Positions 55,829-64,000 of a stretch of 64,000 nucleotides of DNA are shown in pieces. The notes under the pieces are model-generated. The model did not search any database, was not told the origin of the DNA, and was given only the letters and a program-made list of their open reading frames with translations. Position 1 is the first letter of the stretch. Each line of letters begins with the position of its first letter. Made by a program: the position numbers and the translations under genes. The DNA comes from an uncultured Ignavibacteriota bacterium. Its GTDB lineage: Bacteria; Bacteroidota; Ignavibacteria; Palsa-1295. The stretch is taken from positions 72,068-136,067 of the forward strand of contig CAIUMP010000030.1 of NCBI GenBank assembly GCA_903900335.1. The letters are read 5' to 3'.

Positions 55829-58800
55829 ATGAATTCACGATTACTTGTTGGTCTGTTATCTCTCGTTGCCATTTTCTCAATGGTGGCTCCTGCTGCTGCA
55901 CAAAAGCAGAAGGACAACTTCGGAACCGAGTTTTGGGTCGCCTACGGTCCGAACGAGGGAGCCGAGACGTACGACCAGAATGACAACGCACGGCTGAACG
56001 AGACGCGCAATGTGATGGATCTTTACATCACTAGCCGCGTGACTGCGCACGGCTCTGTGGAAGTTGCCGGTCTCGGATTCTTCAAGACGTTCACCACAAC
56101 TCCTGGGCAGATCACAACGATCCATCTGCCTAGTGGGAATCGACGAGGAGCATCGGTAGAAGTGGTGACGACAGAGCAGGTGGTACATGGTCTCGCGGTT
56201 CATGTTACGAGCGATAGCGATATCGCTATTTTCGGACTGAACCACAAGCAGTATTCGAGCGATGCCTTCATGGGTTTGCCGAATGATGTGTTGGGTACGG
56301 AGTATCGGACGATGAATTACTTCACGTCCAACCCTGGTGGGCATTCAGCACCCGGAGAGTTCTGGATCGTAGGCACAGAGGACTCCACGAATGCGACGAT
56401 CACGCTACGACAGGTAAGTTCACGAGGCACCGCGCCGAACAAACCGTTTGGGGTTCGACTCAATAAAGGAGATGTCTATCTTGTCCAAGGTGCGGATGCA
56501 TTGAATAACGATCTTACGGGAAGCCACATTGAGTCCGATTATCCCATCGCCGTCTTTAGCGGTAGTATGCGCTGCGCTATTCCGTACGACGCGCTGACTA
56601 CCGACGGTTCTCCAAGCAGAGACCATCTTGTCGAGGAGTTGCCACCGGTGAGCGCGTGGGGAGATAGCGCGCTGGTAATCCCGTATGCGAGTGCGACTCA
56701 GGCAGATCTTATTCGAGCGGTGTGCGCGGAGGATCAAACAGAGATAAAGGTTAACGGCTTGATCGTCGGCACCTTCAACGCTGGTGAGTTTTATGAGATA
56801 ACGGTACTGCCTGGGCTCACAAACATCCAGGCTTCGCGCCCCATTATGGTTGGGCAATACATGCACACCAGCTATGGCGGGCTTGGCAATAATCCACCGG
56901 CGTATGGCGACCCGGCCCTTGCTCTCGTTTTCCCTGTGGAGCAGTTCACGACCGCATACACGATCGTCAGCATCGTAGATGCCTCCTCATACACTGGTAA
57001 TTTTGCAAACATCGTGGTAGATCAAAGTGGTGTTGGCTCAATGATGCTCGACGGCAACCCGATGGACCCGAGGGAGTTCAAGAATATCCCAAACAGCCGA
57101 TTCGCCTATGCCCAGCATCGTCTTCAACAGGGAACACACAACATTTCCGGTGGTAAGCCCTTTGGTGTCACGATCTACGCGCTCGGCCCGGTGGATAGTT
57201 ACGCCTATACCGGCGGCACGTTGCTGAAGACCATCACGCCGCTCAAAACGGTTGGACTTGCTATTGATTTTGGCGATCGCGTTCTCACAAGTATTCCCAC
57301 GGATACGTTCGATACCATTGTGTATCTGCAGAACATATCAGAAGATACGGTTAACATATTCTCCTTCCCAAAACGCGTGCAGGACACAACCCGTTTTTAT
57401 GTGGACGCTGCAATGCCGCAATTGCCACGTCGCATTGATCCCGGTAAGACCGACTCCATGAAGATCGTATTTTGGCCTCAAGAGATCAATCGCCGACTTC
57501 ATACGCAAATTACAGCAAAGACGGATCATCTGCGGGCGTATGTCGTCGATGTCTACGGACGCGGCGTACAGGACGAGATGGGCGTCTTCAGGGAATCACA
57601 GAAAGTCCACCCGATCGACACGCTTGATTTCGGCATATTTACAAGCACCGATCTACCTGTAGACTCTGCGGTATATATTGGCAATGCAGGTCAGGCCATC
57701 ATGAATGTCTCAAGCGTGACACTCGGCGGCGCAGACATGGCGGACTTTGCAGTGATGCAGATGACCTACGCTGGCGCAGCGGTCACAGCACCCTTTGCGG
57801 TACCACAACCTCCGTCGGAGGCGGCGCGAATTGCTTTACGCTTCACCCCGAGCGGCGCAAACGGAACGCGGCTTGCGACGCTGGAGATCGTTTCCAAGGG
57901 CAGCAAGCATACTGTTGTGCTTCGTGCGCACATTCACACGATCTATGCCCTCTCACCCGAGACGTTTAGCCACATCTTTGATTCCACGATGGCATGTGGA
58001 GATGTATCATACGATGTTGTTGTCAAGAATGACAAGAATGATGTACCGATCACGATCACCAGCGCAAATGTCGGTGGCACAGATGCAGGCGAGTTTGCGC
58101 TTTCGACAAAGGTGCCAATCGTCATTCCTGCAGGCGGGCAAACAGCGCTTAGCGTACACTTCCTTCCGACAGGGCGCGGCGCGCGGACAGCAAATCTTGT
58201 GATACAATTTGACCTGCCAAAACACGCACCGGCTGACACCATAGCACTCTCTGGTGTAGGTGAGAAACCCACACTGCAGTTCTTCGGCTCTCAGAGCGTA
58301 TATGGGTATGCCCTTAACCAATTTCTGGTACCGATCTATGCGAGAACAGACTTGACACCATACGGAGCTACTTCGTATGTGATGCATCTGTTCTACGACT
58401 CGGTCTATCTCAAGCTTGTGGATGTTCAGACTGCCGGGACACTTACTCCTGTGGGGCCTACAGCGTATCCAAACTTCTACCTCTCCTCGCCTCCAGGATC
58501 GGACACTATCATATTCAGTCAGGGGAGCGAACGGCGCAACGTGAGTGTAACACCTCTCGTGGGCGGCGGTGCTGGATCCTTACCTCTTATTTATTTGAAA
58601 TTCCAGCCCGTACTCAACGGCGAAGATCCGCAGTACTTCACAAAGCAGTACAGCATTGGGTATGATGTGAACTTGCTTGATTCCAAACTGCCATCGACGT
58701 GCTATGATCGTTCGTTCGTTGCTGCTTCGGCAGAGATCTCCTCGGTGTGCACCACACCATATCATTTATCGCAGGAGTCCGGAAGTACCCCTCTAAGCAT

Positions 58801-59056
58801 GATGCTGGAACAGAGTTCACCTAATCCATTCGGCACATCTACGACAATGGAGTACGACGTTGCCTCCGAGGGACATGTGAAGCTTGAAGTTTGTGACGCG
58901 GCGGGCTCCCCCATTCGCGTACTCGTTGATGACGTAAAGAAGCCAGGATATTATCACGCGACGCTGGATGGTCTCGGTTTGCCGTCAGGGGCCTATCTGA
59001 TTCGCATGACGGCCGGAGACTATCGGCGGATGCGGCGCGTCGTGTTATCGAAATAG
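55829..59056 (+). CDS. IgGFc-binding and choice-of-anchor-D T9SS protein (member 3)
   Basis: 1075 residues from ATG 55829, with signal peptide LLVGLLSLVAIFSMVAPAAAQ. Elements: DNFGTEFWVAYGPNEG, VMDLYITSRVTAHGSVEVAG, VHVTSDSDIAIFGLNHKQYSSDAF, LTGSHIESDYPIAVFSGSMRC and HLVEELPPVSAWGDS of the IgGFc-binding type, then two choice-of-anchor-D domains (about 590-810), a cohesin-like beta domain (FLVPIYARTDLTPYG, about 830-960), and a T9SS sorting domain from about residue 995 (SSPNPFGTSTTMEYD). Member 3 is the only one of the trio with the cohesin-like part. Confidence 0.82.
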   Translation: MNSRLLVGLLSLVAIFSMVAPAAAQKQKDNFGTEFWVAYGPNEGAETYDQNDNARLNETRNVMDLYITSRVTAHGSVEVAGLGFFKTFTTTPGQITTIHLPSGNRRGASVEVVTTEQVVHGLAVHVTSDSDIAIFGLNHKQYSSDAFMGLPNDVLGTEYRTMNYFTSNPGGHSAPGEFWIVGTEDSTNATITLRQVSSRGTAPNKPFGVRLNKGDVYLVQGADALNNDLTGSHIESDYPIAVFSGSMRCAIPYDALTTDGSPSRDHLVEELPPVSAWGDSALVIPYASATQADLIRAVCAEDQTEIKVNGLIVGTFNAGEFYEITVLPGLTNIQASRPIMVGQYMHTSYGGLGNNPPAYGDPALALVFPVEQFTTAYTIVSIVDASSYTGNFANIVVDQSGVGSMMLDGNPMDPREFKNIPNSRFAYAQHRLQQGTHNISGGKPFGVTIYALGPVDSYAYTGGTLLKTITPLKTVGLAIDFGDRVLTSIPTDTFDTIVYLQNISEDTVNIFSFPKRVQDTTRFYVDAAMPQLPRRIDPGKTDSMKIVFWPQEINRRLHTQITAKTDHLRAYVVDVYGRGVQDEMGVFRESQKVHPIDTLDFGIFTSTDLPVDSAVYIGNAGQAIMNVSSVTLGGADMADFAVMQMTYAGAAVTAPFAVPQPPSEAARIALRFTPSGANGTRLATLEIVSKGSKHTVVLRAHIHTIYALSPETFSHIFDSTMACGDVSYDVVVKNDKNDVPITITSANVGGTDAGEFALSTKVPIVIPAGGQTALSVHFLPTGRGARTANLVIQFDLPKHAPADTIALSGVGEKPTLQFFGSQSVYGYALNQFLVPIYARTDLTPYGATSYVMHLFYDSVYLKLVDVQTAGTLTPVGPTAYPNFYLSSPPGSDTIIFSQGSERRNVSVTPLVGGGAGSLPLIYLKFQPVLNGEDPQYFTKQYSIGYDVNLLDSKLPSTCYDRSFVAASAEISSVCTTPYHLSQESGSTPLSMMLEQSSPNPFGTSTTMEYDVASEGHVKLEVCDAAGSPIRVLVDDVKKPGYYHATLDGLGLPSGAYLIRMTAGDYRRMRRVVLSK

Positions 59057-59086
59057 TGATTGGCTGAACTGAGCTGTGGTTGAGAG

Positions 59087-61549
59087 ATGAGGGAGGATAT
59101 TCTCCGACATCGGCCCGCTGTCTTCGCGGGCCTGGCGTTAATGGTGGGCGTTGCGGCGTCTGCGTACCTCAGCCCAACTTCATCTCTTGCGGTCCTGTTT
59201 GCGACACTTGCTTGTGCCGCTCTTTCAATCTGTCTTGGTCGCTTAGCGGTTGTTAGGCTCGGCCTACTATTCCTCTCGTTCATCTTGGTTAGTGAGTGCC
59301 TACACTCTACCGAAAGGGAGTCCTTTAGCCACACGTTTCTATCGCGCCTTGCCGAACTCAAACCGGAACGCGTTGTCCTGGTCGTGAGGCTTGTTAACGT
59401 CTCCGTGACCCCGTCAGCATTCAACTGGATAGTAACGACTGATTCCGTTGGCATCGCTTACGAGAAGCCCGTAGCTGTGCATGGTTCGGTCCTGCTGCGT
59501 CTTTCGAGACTCAATCGCGATACAATACCGCTGCCCGAAGTCGGAAGCACGATCCGAGTATTCTCTACGCTGGAGCCTTTTCGCGATGCGACGAACCCGC
59601 ACGAGTTCGCAGGTGAGCTGAAGCTCCAAACAAATACCGAGACCGAGGCACAAGGCTTCATTCACTCTCGGTACGATTACTACATACTCTCACCTCCTAC
59701 ACGCACACTATACGCACGAGCGGGTGATTGGCTTGCAACAGTCCATCACTCCATCACTGTGTTGTTAGACACCGCAATGACCGACGAACCGTCGCGCGGC
59801 TTTGTCGAAGCTGTGGTCCTTGGGGACAGAGCAGACATGGAGAAGGAGACACTGAATGATTTCACCACCTCCGGAGTCTCGCATATTCTCGCAGTGAGTG
59901 GATTCAACGTGGCGATCATTGCGCTGGTTATTGCGCAGTTGCTGCGGTTGATCGGTATTTACTGGCATCGACCTCGAACGATCATTGCGATGTGCGGCGT
60001 GCTGGCATATTGTGCGATAGTCGGATTCCAGCCGAGCGTTGTGCGCGCGTTGCTCATGATCGAGCTCTACCTCTTGGCACAGCTCATAGAACGAAAGCCA
60101 GATTCAGTCAACATCATCATGGGCGCGGCGGCGGTGAATCTGCTGTTCCGGCCATCTGATCTATTTGATGTGAGCTTTCAACTCACATACTCCGCTGTGC
60201 TGGGATTGATACTCATCACGCCACAGATACAGAGACTCTTCGCGCCGGCAATAACGAAGAAAGCGAGCAAATGGAAGAGTTACCAACGCACGCTCATCAA
60301 CGGACTCGCGGCATCGCTCGGCGCTTCCATCGCATCGTATCCGGTGATTGCTGCGCACTTCTATCGCGTGTCGTTCATTGGTCTTCCGGCAAATATTCCG
60401 ATCATACCGCTCTCGGCGTTGATAACCGCGCTAGGATTTGTGCTTATTCCAATTACGCTGCTCTCGACGTGGCTGGGGCGACTCTATGGTGAAGCAACGA
60501 CCTATCTCACAAAGGGCTTGCTTCTGCTTACGAAGTTGTGCGCTCATATTCCCGGTGCAGCACATCCGGCGGCGGAGCCATCGTGGATATTCGTGATGTG
60601 CTTCTTAATTGTGCTTGTCTATTGTCTTCGCTCGTTAACACGCAAGCAACTTGCGGGAAGAGTTGTGCTCTCCTTTGTGCCGCTTCTTCTCCTTGTGTGG
60701 CTGCACGTCCCGTTCACGAACTCCATCTTAGGTAGGAACGAAGGCAAGCTGCAAGTGCTCTTCTTCGATGTAGGTCAAGGGGATTGCATACTCATTCACA
60801 CACCGTGCGACAAATCCTACTTCGTTGATTTCGGCACGGTGAGCAGAACGGGCAACGCTGTTGCAGAGCGCACCGCGCTGCCGTTTCTGCGGGCGGAGAA
60901 CGTGACGAACATCGACGCAGGATTTATCAGCCACATGCACCGCGATCACTTCGGCGGTGCGCCGACGATCGCCGAGAATTGTAACCTCCGCACGATGTAC
61001 ACTAGCGGCGAGCGCGTCTCCGACACACTCGCGCGCGTGCTCGAACGCGACGCGCGTGAGCATCACGTCGCGTGCCGCGTGCTTTCGCGCGGAGACACGC
61101 TGCATCTCGACACAGACATAACGCTCTACGTTCTGCATCCCGACCGGCGCATGTACGAGACGCAAAGAACCGCGTATGGACAGCATATTAACAGCGGATC
61201 GCTTTCGTTCAAGCTGGTCTATCGCAAGACGAGCCTGCTATTCTTAGGCGATGTCGAACGCAGCGAGGAGGAGGAGCTGCGGGGCGCGTATGGTGCGTTC
61301 CTGCGCTCGGACGTTGTAAAGGTGGCGCATCACGGCAGCCTGACGAGTTCCTCCAAGGAGTTTGTGACAGTCACGCATCCCAAGTTCGCGGTGATCTCCG
61401 TTGGTGAGCACAACCACTTCGGCCACCCCGCCCCCGCCATTGTAAAGCGATGGATGACCACCGGTGCCACCGTACTCCGCACCGACATAGAGGGCGCGGT
61501 GCTTCTCACTTGCGATGGCGAGCGCGTGCGGAGGCAGGAGTGGAGATGA
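59087..61549 (+). CDS. comEC: ComEC/Rec2 DNA-uptake channel
   Basis: An 820-residue polytopic protein. N-terminal hydrophobic segments are followed by a DUF4131-type domain (LPEVGSTIRVFSTLEPF...NPHEF), then the Competence domain (FTTSGVSHILAVSGFNVAIIA, FQPSVVRALLMIELYLLAQL, PSDLFDVSFQLTYSAVLGL). The C-terminal third is a metallo-beta-lactamase domain with FFDVGQGDCILI (about residue 560), SHMHRDHFGG (about 616), LFLGDVERSEEE and VAHHGSLTSS. The full architecture and metal ligands are present, which predicts a working channel for taking up single-stranded DNA. It lies 30 bases after the third IgGFc-type gene. Confidence 0.95.
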   Translation: MREDILRHRPAVFAGLALMVGVAASAYLSPTSSLAVLFATLACAALSICLGRLAVVRLGLLFLSFILVSECLHSTERESFSHTFLSRLAELKPERVVLVVRLVNVSVTPSAFNWIVTTDSVGIAYEKPVAVHGSVLLRLSRLNRDTIPLPEVGSTIRVFSTLEPFRDATNPHEFAGELKLQTNTETEAQGFIHSRYDYYILSPPTRTLYARAGDWLATVHHSITVLLDTAMTDEPSRGFVEAVVLGDRADMEKETLNDFTTSGVSHILAVSGFNVAIIALVIAQLLRLIGIYWHRPRTIIAMCGVLAYCAIVGFQPSVVRALLMIELYLLAQLIERKPDSVNIIMGAAAVNLLFRPSDLFDVSFQLTYSAVLGLILITPQIQRLFAPAITKKASKWKSYQRTLINGLAASLGASIASYPVIAAHFYRVSFIGLPANIPIIPLSALITALGFVLIPITLLSTWLGRLYGEATTYLTKGLLLLTKLCAHIPGAAHPAAEPSWIFVMCFLIVLVYCLRSLTRKQLAGRVVLSFVPLLLLVWLHVPFTNSILGRNEGKLQVLFFDVGQGDCILIHTPCDKSYFVDFGTVSRTGNAVAERTALPFLRAENVTNIDAGFISHMHRDHFGGAPTIAENCNLRTMYTSGERVSDTLARVLERDAREHHVACRVLSRGDTLHLDTDITLYVLHPDRRMYETQRTAYGQHINSGSLSFKLVYRKTSLLFLGDVERSEEEELRGAYGAFLRSDVVKVAHHGSLTSSSKEFVTVTHPKFAVISVGEHNHFGHPAPAIVKRWMTTGATVLRTDIEGAVLLTCDGERVRRQEWR

Positions 61550-61586
61550 CTATACTCGCAGAGTTCGAAATTGAAAGAAAGCTACG

Positions 61587-62807
61587 CTACTTCAGCACCC
61601 CCAACTCCTTCCCCACTTTGGTAAAGGCGGCGATGGCGCGGTCCAGGTGCTCACGCGTGTGGGCGGCGGAGATCTGCGTCCGGATGCGGGCCTGGCCTTT
61701 GGCTACGACGGGATAGAAGAATCCGGTCACGAAGATGCCTTCGTCCTGCAAGCGGGCGGCGAACTGCTGCGCGAGCGGCGCGTCGTAGAGCATGATCGGC
61801 ACAATGGGATGGACGCCGGGCTTGATGTCGAATCCGGCGGTGGTCATGCGCTCGCGGAAGTAGGTGGTGTTGGCTTCGAGGGTGTCGCGAAGCTCCGTAG
61901 TGGTGTCCAGCATTCGCAGGACTTCCAGCGCGGCACCGGCAATCGGCGGCGGCAGGGTGTTCGAGAAGAGGTATGGCCGCGAGCGCTGGCGTAGCATGTC
62001 GATGATCTCCTGACGTCCCGACGTGAAGCCGCCGGCTGCTCCGCCGAGCGCTTTGCCGAGCGTCGAGGTGATAATGTCCACGCGGCCCATGACTCCCTCG
62101 TATTCGATCGAGCCGCGGCCCGTCTTGCCGACGAAGCCAGTGGCGTGGGAGTCGTCGACCATCACGAGCGCATCGTATTCATCAGCGAGGTCGCAGATTT
62201 GCGAGAGCTTGGCGATGTCGCCATCCATCGAGAACACGCCGTCGGTGACGATAACTCGGCGGCGCTGGACCTGTGCCTCCTTGAGTTGCGCTTCCAGGTC
62301 CTCCATGTTGGAATGCTTGTACCGGTAGCGTTTGGACTTCGCCAGCCGAACGCCATCAATGATCGAGGCGTGGTTCAGCTCGTCGGAGATGATGGCGTCG
62401 TCCTCGCCGAAGAGCGGCTCGAAGATGCCGCCGTTGGCGTCGAAGCAGGCGACGTAGAGGATGGTGTCGTCGGTTTGGAGGAAGTGGGAGACCTCGCGTT
62501 CAAGCTCTTTGTGCAGGTCCTGAGTGCCGCAGATAAAGCGCACCGAGGACATGCCGTAACCGTGCGAGTCCAGCGTGCGGTGCGCGGCGGCGATGACCCG
62601 CGGATGCGAGGAGAGTCCGAGGTAGTTATTCGCGCAGAAGTTCAGCAGTTCCACCCCCCGGCCCCCTCCTCCGCTGGAGGTGGGGGAGGTTGATACTCTG
62701 ATCTCGACACCCTGCGGCGTTTCGATCTCGCGTTCGTTTTTGTGGAGTCCCGCCTCGCGGATGGCCTGGAGTTCGGCAGCTAATTCTTGTTTGACTTTAC
62801 CGTACAT
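61587..62807 (-). CDS. kbl: Glycine C-acetyltransferase (2-amino-3-ketobutyrate CoA ligase)
   Basis: A PLP-dependent enzyme of the alpha-oxoamine synthase family that cleaves 2-amino-3-ketobutyrate with CoA to glycine and acetyl-CoA in threonine breakdown. The ATG at 62807 gives 406 residues beginning [20 protein letters not shown]. Signatures: [60 protein letters not shown] and the PLP lysine in [13 protein letters not shown]. Between the strand EIRVS and the conserved [10 protein letters not shown] there is an unusual insertion [12 protein letters not shown] encoded by a GC-rich palindrome. No threonine dehydrogenase (tdh) gene is adjacent. It is convergent with comEC, 37 bases apart. Confidence 0.95.
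   Translation of the reverse strand: MYGKVKQELAAELQAIREAGLHKNEREIETPQGVEIRVSTSPTSSGGGGRGVELLNFCANNYLGLSSHPRVIAAAHRTLDSHGYGMSSVRFICGTQDLHKELEREVSHFLQTDDTILYVACFDANGGIFEPLFGEDDAIISDELNHASIIDGVRLAKSKRYRYKHSNMEDLEAQLKEAQVQRRRVIVTDGVFSMDGDIAKLSQICDLADEYDALVMVDDSHATGFVGKTGRGSIEYEGVMGRVDIITSTLGKALGGAAGGFTSGRQEIIDMLRQRSRPYLFSNTLPPPIAGAALEVLRMLDTTTELRDTLEANTTYFRERMTTAGFDIKPGVHPIVPIMLYDAPLAQQFAARLQDEGIFVTGFFYPVVAKGQARIRTQISAAHTREHLDRAIAAFTKVGKELGVLK
62662..62687. repeat. GC-rich palindrome inside kbl
   Basis: On the plus strand CCCCCTCCTCC-GCTGG-style sequence (62662-62672) pairs with GGAGGTGGGGG (62676-62686) with one mismatch. It encodes the Gly/Ser/Pro-rich insertion near residue 45 of Kbl and keeps the frame. 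Similar CCTCCCCCACCTCC palindromes occur as dispersed repeats in other genomes. Confidence 0.65.
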
Positions 62808-62882
62808 AAGTTGGAGGATGAGTTTAAGCGCGGGGTAAACAAGTGGGGAGGGGAAAAGAGTTAAGCGCTTTTCAAAAACACA

Positions 62883-62916
62883 AAAGGCCACCTTTCTAAA
62901 AGGTGGCCTTTCTTTT
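62883..62916. terminator. Strong bidirectional-type hairpin upstream of kbl
   Basis: A perfect 13-pair stem AAAGGCCACCTTT (62883-62895) and AAAGGTGGCCTTT (62899-62911), with a three-base loop. T-rich runs follow on both strands. On the minus strand it lies 75 bases before the kbl ATG and about 500 bases after the lipoprotein gene at the right edge, so it either ends that transcript or sits in the kbl leader. Confidence 0.75.
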
Positions 62917-62959
62917 TGCATACTAATTTCACCGTTTTCCTGTAGGCACCATTTACCCA

Positions 62960-63405
62960 AGCCCTCCGCGTTTTGTTGTGTGTGTCAATTCGCGATTCAT
63001 GAACTTCTCATATAAATCAACAACTTACAGCGTTTTGTCTATAGGACAGAAAGCGTTTTCCATAAATATTTTGCGGTTCCCGAAATTCCAAAATACCGGA
63101 AAAAAACGCGTGGCACGGTGCATCATCCCCCGAGACCCCGGCTTTGGTGGGACGACGCGGCGCGGGGAGGCGGGCAAGGGTGCCGGACCTGCGCTCGGCA
63201 ATTATTTTGATAATAACGGCATGCCCGGTGCCAGCGGCGCGGCATATTTGTACCCGGGTGACGTAAGTCCCCGGAATTCGGATGCGGTTCTTGAATTGAG
63301 AGTCCCGGAGGGACGGTATATCAATAGCCCCGGGTGTAGCGTAGCGGAACCCGGGGTTAGCGGTTAGTTTAGGAGCCAGAGTCCCGGATGGACGCTATAT
63401 TCGCA
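62960..63405. other. Intergenic region upstream of kbl with dispersed repeat
   Basis: About 445 bases. The right half holds the palindromic repeat at 63299-63403. An open frame on the plus strand (62978-63367) ends inside that repeat and has no motif or signal peptide, so it is rejected. The left half may hold the kbl promoter, although the hairpin at 62883 lies between it and kbl. Confidence 0.4.
63299..63403. repeat. Dispersed palindromic repeat (AGTCCCGGAGGGAC type)
   Basis: Two direct copies of AGTCCCGGAKGGACGSTATAT (63301-63321 and 63380-63400) flank a hairpin of CCCCGGGT (63328-63335) and ACCCGGGG (63349-63356) with loop GTAGCGTAGCGGA. Each direct copy is itself a small palindrome (GTCCC-GGA-GGGAC in the first). 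This form resembles a family of small intergenic repeats seen in Bacteroidota/Chlorobi genomes. It abuts the 3' end of the lipoprotein gene. Confidence 0.65.
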
Positions 63406-64000
63406 CTATTTCTTTTTGAGTGTGAACCAACCCTGTGCCGTGTTCTCGCTTGACGCATCGGCTCGCCACTTCCCCCAAATCATCGTGGAGGAAACAGTGT
63501 CAGCCACGAGCACAACCCCAGTGCAGGGTCGGCTATAGTCGGAGCCGGCACCATTTCCAATTACCTTGCCTTGAATGAGCCATTGTCCGGCAGTTGAGCC
63601 AAAGAAGATTTCTGGAGTCGCTGGCGGAAGGTTGACGATGGAAGCATATGTGACGACGACCGGCACGTTCGTCGCAGTATGAGGATAGAGGGTCGCAACG
63701 GTTTCCTGCTCGTCCACGGACTCGACATCCGTGTAAAGACCTGTGCCGCTCGATATTTTTGTATCGGGGTTATAGGGAAGTTGTAATGCCGCAGTGAGGC
63801 TGCTCGGAAAGGTTAAGTCGATTGTACCCTGCTCGACAAATTTTCCTCCACCGTATACCGCATCGTGCCCTATTCCAGTGAATGTACCCGTCCAGGCTTC
63901 GGGAGAACTCGCAGCGGAAGATGCCGTAGTGGAGGTGGAGCAAGCCCAGTTTGTGAGCGAGATTGTAAGGAAGATGAGTGCAACGATCCTCTTCGGGATT
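63406..64000 (-). CDS. Lipoprotein of unknown function, 5' end beyond the window
   Basis: An open minus-strand frame runs from the right edge to the stop at 63406 (about 197 residues visible). It begins with IPKRIVALIFLTISLTNWAC, a signal peptide ending in the lipobox NWA-C, so only a few N-terminal residues are missing. The mature part is beta-rich (WTGTFTGIGHDAVYGGGKF, IDLTFPSSLTAALQLPYNP, GVVLVADTVSSTMIWGKW) and may form a small beta-barrel or lipocalin-like fold, an inference from pattern only. An internal GTG at 63717 would give a 103-residue form without export signal and is less likely. No family was recognised. Confidence 0.75.
   Translation of the reverse strand, partial: IPKRIVALIFLTISLTNWACSTSTTASSAASSPEAWTGTFTGIGHDAVYGGGKFVEQGTIDLTFPSSLTAALQLPYNPDTKISSGTGLYTDVESVDEQETVATLYPHTATNVPVVVTYASIVNLPPATPEIFFGSTAGQWLIQGKVIGNGAGSDYSRPCTGVVLVADTVSSTMIWGKWRADASSENTAQGWFTLKKK

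Noticed and set aside
62978-63367. 129-codon plus-strand open frame
   Set aside because: It ends inside a dispersed palindromic repeat and has no signal peptide, motif or codon pattern like its neighbours.
1-64000. CRISPR arrays, insertion sequences, prophage or plasmid functions
   Set aside because: No regular spaced repeats, transposase, integrase, or phage structural genes were recognised in any frame.

Overview
The window reads like a chromosomal segment of a Bacteroidota/Chlorobi-side (FCB group) bacterium, most plausibly a Candidatus Kapabacteria/Ignavibacteria-type genome. This is an inference from gene content: at least ten secreted proteins end in a type IX secretion (T9SS) type A sorting domain with a [YFW]PNP motif; promoters with a Bacteroidota-type TAnnTTTG -7 box can be seen; there are two TonB-dependent receptors with carboxypeptidase-regulatory N-domains; and a clade II (Sec-type) nitrous oxide reductase cluster is present. 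No phage, integrase, transposase or CRISPR array was recognised.

Layout. 1-340: 5' part of a secreted TPR-like gene on the minus strand. 718-11144: five tandem paralogs of a Ycf48/BNR-type beta-propeller protein with a T9SS tail, three intact, one with two lesions and one truncated with four in-frame stops. 11825-20276: a probable phosphate-ester scavenging locus (TonB receptor, beta-helix lipoprotein, purple acid phosphatase-like enzyme, two tandem metallophosphoesterases, and a convergent propeller lipoprotein). 20356-24585: two minus-strand T9SS proteins built from a shared LIHYWxFN module. 25045-28595: a cytochrome-type lipoprotein convergent with a second TonB receptor. 28996-37098: two copies of a small unrecognised domain flanking a 1085-residue T9SS protein, then a LamG lipoprotein and a TPR-LuxR regulator.

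37898-44489 is a compact nos cluster: nosZ, nosL, a membrane-domain/NosD fusion, nosF, nosY and a c-type cytochrome, closed by a strong terminator. Together these would reduce N2O to N2 in the periplasm: NosZ is the enzyme, NosD/F/Y and NosL mature its copper site, and the cytochrome probably delivers electrons. Palindromic candidate operators lie upstream of nosZ, and a palindrome plus a promoter box lies before the cytochrome gene. The nosL start codon and signal peptide lie in a repeat able to fold into a hairpin.

44706-64000 holds an AI-2E family transporter, tRNA-Ser(UGA), a BNR-repeat T9SS protein, dtd, three large IgGFc-binding-domain T9SS proteins, comEC, kbl (with a palindromic repeat inside its reading frame), a dispersed palindromic repeat and the 3' part of a lipoprotein gene running off the right edge. 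The recurring themes are large secreted adhesin- or propeller-type surface proteins that expand by tandem duplication, and small palindromic repeats that intrude into coding sequence.
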